A stretch of 6,374 nucleotides of DNA from Candidatus Eiseniibacteriota bacterium. GTDB taxonomy: Bacteria > JAFGKV01. Under the pieces are notes generated by a model, which had not been told where the DNA came from, did not search any database, and saw only the letters and a list, made by a program, of their open reading frames with translations. The position numbers were made by a program, and so were the translations under genes. The stretch spans positions 1 through 6,374 of the forward strand of contig JALOPK010000206.1 in the NCBI GenBank assembly GCA_025453925.1, written 5' to 3'. Positions within the stretch are counted from its first letter, which is position 1; each line of letters opens with the position of its first letter. Below, piece after piece: positions 1 to 6,374 of this stretch.

Positions 1-7
1 GGCGGCC

Positions 8-12
8 AGGAG
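8..12 (+). promoter_or_regulatory. Ribosome binding site of the EIIA gene
   Basis: AGGAG lies 6 bases ahead of the ATG at 19. It is a good Shine-Dalgarno match with ideal spacing and supports that start. No promoter can be judged because the window begins 7 bases upstream of this site. Confidence 0.75.
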
Positions 13-18
13 CGGACT

Positions 19-501
19 ATGCTGAATACGATCACCGAGCCGACCTGGGTGATTGATGTCGCTGCCGCGACACGGGACATGATCCTTGAGCGCCTCGTGG
101 CCCTGATCGCACCACGGTTGGGAGACCTTCCCTCGGGCCGCGTGCTCCAAGCGGTACTTCAGCGGGAGCGGCAATGCCCGACTGTGGTGAGTGACAACCT
201 CGCCGTGCCTCATGCCCGGCTGGCGGGGCTGGCGGGCTTCTATGTGGGGCTTGCCAGAGTGAGCGAGGGTGTGGAGTTCGCGCCGGGGCAGCGAGTGCGG
301 ATGGTCTGCCTTCTCCTCGGGCCGGACGGCAACCAGAAGCAATACCTCGACGTGCTGGCCGCACTCCTTCGCGTGTTTCAGGAGAAGGAAGGCAAGCTCC
401 TCCGCGCAAAGTCGCTGCCTCACTGTCGGTGGTGCGCAGCGACGGAAGGGAGGCAGAAACGGGTGACGAGGTGGGCGGGCCGTGTTATGCACGAATCGTG
501 A
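19..501 (+). CDS. PTS EIIA type-2 (fructose/nitrogen-type) domain protein, orphan
   Basis: A protein of 160 residues resembling the EIIA domain of the fructose/mannitol/Ntr phosphotransferase family. In this family a histidine takes a phosphate from HPr and passes it to an EIIB or uses it for regulation. The signature is DNLAVPHAR, in which His65 is the expected phosphorylation site. It is followed by the usual hydrophobic strand (FYVGLARVSEGVEF), the VCLLLGPDG strand and the YLDVLAALLRVFQ helix. There is no signal peptide or membrane segment, so it is cytoplasmic. The ATG at 19 has AGGAG 6 bases upstream. No EIIB or EIIC partner is in view, so a regulatory (EIIA-Ntr-like) role is more likely than sugar transport. 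The last 30 or so residues are rich in Cys, Trp, His and Arg and do not look like an EIIA C-terminus, so a divergent tail or a frameshift is possible. The stop overlaps the next gene's likely GTG start. Confidence 0.82.
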   Translation: MLNTITEPTWVIDVAAATRDMILERLVALIAPRLGDLPSGRVLQAVLQRERQCPTVVSDNLAVPHARLAGLAGFYVGLARVSEGVEFAPGQRVRMVCLLLGPDGNQKQYLDVLAALLRVFQEKEGKLLRAKSLPHCRWCAATEGRQKRVTRWAGRVMHES

Positions 502-2039
502 GCGGCCCCGGAGAGGTCATCGCGGACCCCGTGATGAGCGCCGGCGGCCGAAAGCTGATTCACGTGCCCGAAACCTCCGTGCCCACGTTCTGGCTTCCCT
601 GTGATTCGCTGGAAGGCAGCGTGGAGCTGCTCGCCTCGTGGCACTCGCTTGATGGGCGCCCTCATGAGGCGCGCAAGCTGCTGACGATACGAAACGTGGA
701 ACTCCGGCTCAGGGTTCAGGTACTGCCGGAGTTACCCCCGGAATGCACCCTGTACGCGGCCGGGAGCCTCCAGGCCCTGGGGAGACTTCCAGATGGAACG
801 TGGCAACCGCGCGCTTTCCCCATGACTCCGCTCGGAAGCGGCCACTGGTTCGGCATGACGACCGCGGGGCCCGGTGATCGCTGCACCGTCGAGTTCACGT
901 TGGGAGGATGGGGCACGAAGGGCCGGAACGCGAGCGGCTCTGTGGTCAAAGTCTCCAGCCCTCTTGTGGCCAACACGGGGTGTGCGGTCCTGGTGGACAA
1001 CTTCGGTCGGCGAAGAGGGTCGCCCGGGGCGATTACGGAGCATCTCTCGGTAGGCGGCGCAGAAGGCGACAGGCTGGTGCTGGCCTTCCGAGATGAAGGT
1101 GAGCCACGGGAGGTGCGGATCGGGCCGAGTCCCGAGAAGCTCTCGCCGCGACGACTTCGCCGGGACGAGGGGGGGGCGTATGTCGAGTTGGCCGACGTCA
1201 GGCCCGGTGAACAGCGATGGTACCGCCTTGATCCCGGGGGGGAACCCCGGGTGATCAGCATTCCGGATGAACGGGAGATCACCTTCTGCGTGCTGGGCGA
1301 CATCCAGGGCCATGCCGGCGTGGTGGAGGCGATGATGTCCCGGGAGAACCCGCACCTCGTCCTGCACGCCGGAGATCTGGTGAATGCGGGATGGGTGGAG
1401 GAAGACTGGACCCTGAACATGGAAATCATCCGCGCCGCCGCCGCGCGCGTTCCCTACATGGCGGTGCCCGGGAATCATGAGGAGCAGTCTCCTATCTTCG
1501 GTGAGGTTTTCCATTTCCCTCAGGCCGAATACTACTACGCCTTTGCCTTTGGACCTGCGCGCTTCCTCATGCTCGACTCCGAGGCGCCGTACGAACCCGG
1601 CACGGTACAACGGGCGTTCGCCGAGTCCGTGCTCACGGCGTGGGCGACCTTTGAAGGCCCGGTGTTCGCGGTGCTCCACGCGCCACCGTACTCGACGGGG
1701 CGTCACGGCTCGGATTTCGCTGCCCGCAGGGAGCTCTGCCCTCTGTTGGAACGCGCGGGTGTGTCCGTCGTCTTCTCCGGACACGACCATGGGTATGAGG
1801 CCACGGTGCCGCTCCGGGGAGGCGTCCCAAGGGACGATGGGACGGTGTACGTCGTTGCCGCGGGAGGAGGGGCGCGCCTCTACGAAACAAAGCTGGAGCC
1901 GCCCGCGTGGAGCAGAGGGAGACACGTGACTCACCACTGGCTGCGGGTACGAGCGACCCGGGAGCGGGTGGAGGTCTCCTGCATCGCCCCGGACGGTACG
2001 CCCGTTGACTCCTTCACCGTCACGCCACACCGCCGTTGA
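498..2039 (+). CDS. Calcineurin-like metallophosphoesterase with CBM20-like and PAP-type N-terminal domains
   Basis: Predicted di-metal phosphoesterase of about 513 residues. Numbering from the GTG at 498: residues about 70-150 look like a starch-binding CBM20-type beta domain (LYAAGSLQALG, HWFGM, then VEFTLGGWGTKG). Residues about 190-252 resemble the fibronectin-III-like N-terminal domain of purple acid phosphatases. Residues about 262-485 are the catalytic fold, with GDIQGH (Asp268), HAGD (Asp293), GNHE (Asn326, His327), LHAPPYS (His394) and GHDH (His429, His431). These are the metal ligands and phosphate-contacting positions of the superfamily. Motif I has Gln where many relatives have His. 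No signal peptide or lipobox is visible, so it is probably cytoplasmic, unlike many PAP-like enzymes. The start is uncertain. The GTG at 498 forms a GTGA overlap with the EIIA stop; the same frame is open back to GTG 429, and GTG 531 and ATG 534 are alternatives. The substrate is unknown. The catalytic family is secure and the CBM20 call is tentative. Confidence 0.85.
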   Translation: MSGPGEVIADPVMSAGGRKLIHVPETSVPTFWLPCDSLEGSVELLASWHSLDGRPHEARKLLTIRNVELRLRVQVLPELPPECTLYAAGSLQALGRLPDGTWQPRAFPMTPLGSGHWFGMTTAGPGDRCTVEFTLGGWGTKGRNASGSVVKVSSPLVANTGCAVLVDNFGRRRGSPGAITEHLSVGGAEGDRLVLAFRDEGEPREVRIGPSPEKLSPRRLRRDEGGAYVELADVRPGEQRWYRLDPGGEPRVISIPDEREITFCVLGDIQGHAGVVEAMMSRENPHLVLHAGDLVNAGWVEEDWTLNMEIIRAAAARVPYMAVPGNHEEQSPIFGEVFHFPQAEYYYAFAFGPARFLMLDSEAPYEPGTVQRAFAESVLTAWATFEGPVFAVLHAPPYSTGRHGSDFAARRELCPLLERAGVSVVFSGHDHGYEATVPLRGGVPRDDGTVYVVAAGGGARLYETKLEPPAWSRGRHVTHHWLRVRATRERVEVSCIAPDGTPVDSFTVTPHRR

Positions 2040-2050
2040 TGGGCGGATTC

Positions 2051-2054
2051 GGAG
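2051..2054 (+). promoter_or_regulatory. Ribosome binding site deciding the tilS start
   Basis: GGAG sits 7 bases ahead of the TTG at 2062. No comparable site precedes the in-frame TTG at 2005, which lies inside the phosphoesterase gene. This favours the shorter TilS. Confidence 0.6.
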
Positions 2055-2061
2055 CACCGCC

Positions 2062-3502
2062 TTGAGTCACGGCGGGCCGAAGGTTCAGCCTCTGGGCCTT
2101 CCCTCGGTTCGGGAGCACGCCGTCTTCCGATGCGTGTCCGCATCTCTGGATAGCGGGGTGTCCGAAGATATCGATCTCGTGGTGGTGGCCGTATCGGGTG
2201 GTGGCGACTCGACGGCCCTTGCCCTGCTGGTGGACGCGTGGCGCCTGGCGCGTTCGAGGATGGCGATGCTCGCCTACTTCGATCACGAGCACGAGCCAAA
2301 GCGGCACGAGTGTGAGTGGCGTCAGGTGAAGGGCCTCGCTCGGAGTCTTGGAATGCCTGCTGCCCGCGGTTCGGCCTGCCTGTTCCGGGCGGTTGAGGGC
2401 CGAAGCCAGGAGGAGGTGTGGCGCAATCGCCGTTATGCCTTTCTGCTTTCCCTGGCGGGGAGCACCGGTGTGGTAGTCACCGGCCACACCATGGATGACG
2501 TGGCGGAAACCTTCATCATGGCAGCGATGCGGGGCGGCTCCGGCTCGGCGATGGCCGGACCGCGGAGGAGAACGGGACAAATCGTCCGCCCGCTCCTTGA
2601 CGTCAGGCGGGAGACCCTTCGGGATCTCCTGCGCGTGGCACGGGTTGGTTGGATCGAGGATCCAGGTAACGTGGGAAGCCGGCCCCGTGCCGTGGTGCGC
2701 TCTCACCTCATGCCGCTGGTCACGCGCCTCTTCGGCCCACGGGCCGTGGAAGGCCTGGCGCGCAGTGCCGCGATGACGGAGGAATGGACCGATGCCATCG
2801 ATGCCCAGGCCCGGCGAGCCTGCGGGATGTGCGTTCGCCACCGCCGGCACGATGCCCTGCTTGACCTCCAAGCCTGGAGAGACTATCCTCTCGCCGTCCG
2901 CCGCCGGGTGCTCCGGCGCGTCGTCGCGACGTGGTGCGCCAGTCCTGAAGCGTTGCTGTCTGGGCCGGTTGATGAGCTCCTTGGCCTCTGCGAGAGCGAC
3001 CGGTCGTGGCACCGGCAACTCCCGGGCGGAGCGGAAGCGACACGGTCCGGAGGCGTGGTGCGCATCGGCCGTGTCGCGCCTGTTCCACGGATTCCCGAGA
3101 CGGCCGTCCCCATCCCCGGCCACGTGGGTGCGGGGGCCTGGCGGATCGAGGTATCGACGCGATGGATTCCCCCGGGCATTCCGCTTCGGCTTCCTGCCGG
3201 GAAGACCGTGGCGCTGCTTGACCGTGATGAAATCCGCGAGCCGCTGTCACTCAGGCGAAGGCAGCCTGGCGACCGGTGTGTCCCCATGGGAATGGAGGGC
3301 GCGGTCTCGCTGAAGAAATACTTGCGCGACCATGGCGTGCCCCGATGGGAGCGGTGGTCAATGCCGGTCCTCTGCGATGCCGGAGAACGCATCCTCTGGG
3401 TCCCAGGGATTGTGCGGAGCAGAATCGCCCCGGTCGTCGCGCACACGACGCGAATTGTCGTGCTACGCGGGGTGCCAAAGATGATGCATGAGGAGGCATT
3501 CG

Positions 3503-3510
<8 letters not shown>
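2062..3510 (+). CDS. tilS: tRNA(Ile)-lysidine synthetase TilS
   Basis: Cytoplasmic N-type ATP pyrophosphatase that joins lysine to C34 of the tRNA-Ile with anticodon CAU, using ATP. This changes its charging from Met to Ile and its reading from AUG to AUA. About 482 residues from the TTG at 2062, a little longer than the E. coli protein. The PP-loop SGGGDS is at residues 45-50. A GHTMDD motif at 141-146 replaces the more usual GHHxDD. It is followed by the RGG..., RPLLDVRRE and EDPGN (199-203) motifs of the family. The C-terminal TilS domain shows RRRQPGDR (398-405) and SLKKYLRDHGVPRWER around 416-431, which contact tRNA in known structures. An in-frame TTG at 2005 would add 19 residues and overlap the previous gene, but the GGAG ahead of 2062 is better placed. 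A gap of 22 bases separates it from the upstream gene, and its last 8 bases overlap ftsH, indicating cotranscription. Confidence 0.93.
3491..3496 (+). promoter_or_regulatory. Consensus Shine-Dalgarno of ftsH inside the tilS 3' end
   Basis: AGGAGG is the full consensus, 6 bases ahead of the GTG at 3503. The ATG at 3488, which gives the longest open frame, would place this site inside the coding sequence as Arg-Arg. The GTG is therefore the better start. The site lies within the last codons of tilS, which suggests translational coupling. Confidence 0.85.
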
Positions 3511-5417
<1,907 letters not shown>

Positions 5418-5437
<20 letters not shown>

Positions 5438-6374
5438 TCGAGACGGCCGGCTTTGCCTCGTGAGGGAGGACGCCGGCGGCTCATTGATCGTGGAGTATGG
5501 CGAGGGACCACAGGGTGCGTACGTTCCCCGCGACGCCGCGAGCGGGGAATCACTGCCAAGAGCCTACGCCCGCTATCGAGATGCCCGGGCAGTGCGGTCC
5601 ACATGGCGATTTGGCGCGCAACGGCACGACCTGACCGACCGGGTCATGGTCATGGGCGTGCTGAACTGCACGCCTGACTCCTTCTACGACGGGAGTCGGC
5701 GCGCATCGGCCCGCGAGGCGGTCGCTGCCGCCCGCGAGATGGTTGAAGCCGGCGTGGACATTGTGGATGTGGGGGGCGAATCCACGCGTCCCGGCGCCGC
5801 CGCGGTCTCGCCGGATGAAGAGGGCCGCCGGGTACTGCCCGTGGTCGAAGCGGCTGCCGCCATGGGAGTGCCCGTGAGCATCGACACTCGCAGGGCGGCA
5901 GTGGCCCGTCAGGCGATTCGTGCGGGTGCGACGATCGTCAACGATGTCTCCGGATTCAGGGATTCGACGATGGTGGAGGCCCTGGCGGACAGCAGTGCAG
6001 GGGCCGTCGTCATGCATATGCGGGGCGAACCCGCCACGATGCAGGACGATCCCAGGTACGACTGGCCTCTCGGCGCAGTCGCGCTCTTCCTCGCCGGTGC
6101 GTTGGACCGCCTCGCGGCCGCGGGTGTGGCGGAGGAACGGATCGTCATCGACCCCGGTATTGGGTTCGGGAAAACGCTCGACCACAACATCGAACTGCTC
6201 AGGAACATCGGCAGCCTGCGGTATCTCGGGAGGCCGGTCCTGGTCGGGGTGTCGCGCAAGTCGTTCATCGGCGGCATTCTCGGCCTGCCCCCCGACCAGC
6301 GGCTCGAGGGGTCTCTGGCGGCCGCCTGTGCCGCCGTGCTGCGGGGCGCACGCATTGTCCGCGTCCATGATGCG
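5418..6374 (+). CDS. folP: Dihydropteroate synthase FolP, 3' end cut by window edge
   Basis: Cytoplasmic TIM-barrel enzyme that condenses p-aminobenzoate with dihydropterin pyrophosphate to form dihydropteroate in folate synthesis; it is the sulfonamide target. Numbering from the ATG at 5418: MGVLNCTPDSFYDG (79-92), loop GGESTRPG (119-126), SIDTR (154-158), NDVSG (175-179), MHMRG (199-203), DPGIGFGK (245-252), SRKSF (279-283) and RVHDA (315-319), where the window ends. Probably only a C-terminal helix is missing. The core conventionally begins near WRFG (residue 63), so this frame has an N-terminal extension of about 60 residues. The start is unsettled. ATG 5418 overlaps ftsH by 20 bases and has no good RBS. 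GTG 5460 also lacks one. TTG 5484 has GGAGG, but 14 bases away. If a late start such as ATG 5646 is used, about 200 bases after ftsH would be untranslated. The product call is firm; the 5' end is not. Confidence 0.9.
5524..5549 (+). other. Perfect 8-bp inverted repeat (hairpin) just upstream of the FolP core
   Basis: TTCCCCGC at 5524-5531 is exactly complementary to GCGGGGAA at 5542-5549, with a 10-base loop. No T-run follows, so it is not a standard rho-independent terminator. It lies within the N-terminal extension of folP, or in its leader if the gene starts later. It could hinder a ribosome or be a coincidence in GC-rich coding DNA. No function can be assigned. Confidence 0.4.

Noticed and set aside
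1-25. Possible 3' end of an upstream gene, with a frame-2 TGA at 23-25 overlapping the EIIA start
   Set aside because: Only seven codons are visible and a stop in this frame is easily fortuitous. Nothing in the residues identifies a protein.
732-2057. Long open frame on the minus strand opposite the phosphoesterase
   Set aside because: It is antisense to a protein with clear catalytic motifs. Long antisense frames are common in GC-rich DNA, and the translation has no recognisable motif.
2039-2065. ATG at 2039 overlapping the phosphoesterase stop as a tilS start
   Set aside because: It is in a different frame from TilS and meets a TGA after eight codons. The TTG at 2062 with GGAG upstream is in frame.
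2020-3123. Minus-strand frame opposite tilS
   Set aside because: TilS motifs on the + strand run the full length of the region, and the antisense translation is low in recognisable structure.
5550-6368. Minus-strand frame opposite folP
   Set aside because: The + strand encodes a complete set of dihydropteroate synthase motifs, and the antisense product shows none.

Overview
The window is a densely packed piece of a high-GC (roughly two-thirds G+C by eye) bacterial chromosome. All five genes lie on the + strand with overlaps or gaps of at most about 22 bases, which suggests one polycistronic unit. Order: a PTS EIIA type-2 domain protein (19-501); a large calcineurin-like metallophosphoesterase with an apparent CBM20-like and a purple-acid-phosphatase-like N-terminal domain (about 498-2039); tilS, tRNA(Ile) lysidine synthetase (2062-3510); ftsH, the membrane AAA+ zinc protease (3503-5437); and folP, dihydropteroate synthase, cut off by the right edge (from about 5418). 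I see no RNA genes, mobile elements, CRISPR arrays or clear rho-independent terminators.

The tilS-ftsH-folP order is a familiar housekeeping arrangement in many bacteria. The usual hpt gene between tilS and ftsH is absent here. GTG and TTG starts, Gram-negative-type FtsH architecture and high GC would fit an uncultivated high-GC lineage such as Gemmatimonadota, Candidatus Eisenbacteria or a deltaproteobacterium-like group, but the sequence alone does not fix this.

The housekeeping block covers translation fidelity (TilS makes the lysidine that lets tRNA-Ile read AUA), membrane protein quality control (FtsH) and folate synthesis (FolP). The two genes ahead of it are the unusual part. An orphan EIIA is joined by a GTGA stop/start overlap to a phosphoesterase without a signal peptide that seems to carry a carbohydrate-binding fold. 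This raises the idea of a cytoplasmic, sugar-status-linked phosphatase acting on a phosphorylated glucan such as glycogen. That idea is inference.

Several starts were set by ribosome-binding sites: AGGAG for EIIA, GGAG for a TTG start of tilS, and a perfect AGGAGG for a GTG start of ftsH. The starts of the phosphoesterase and folP remain uncertain.
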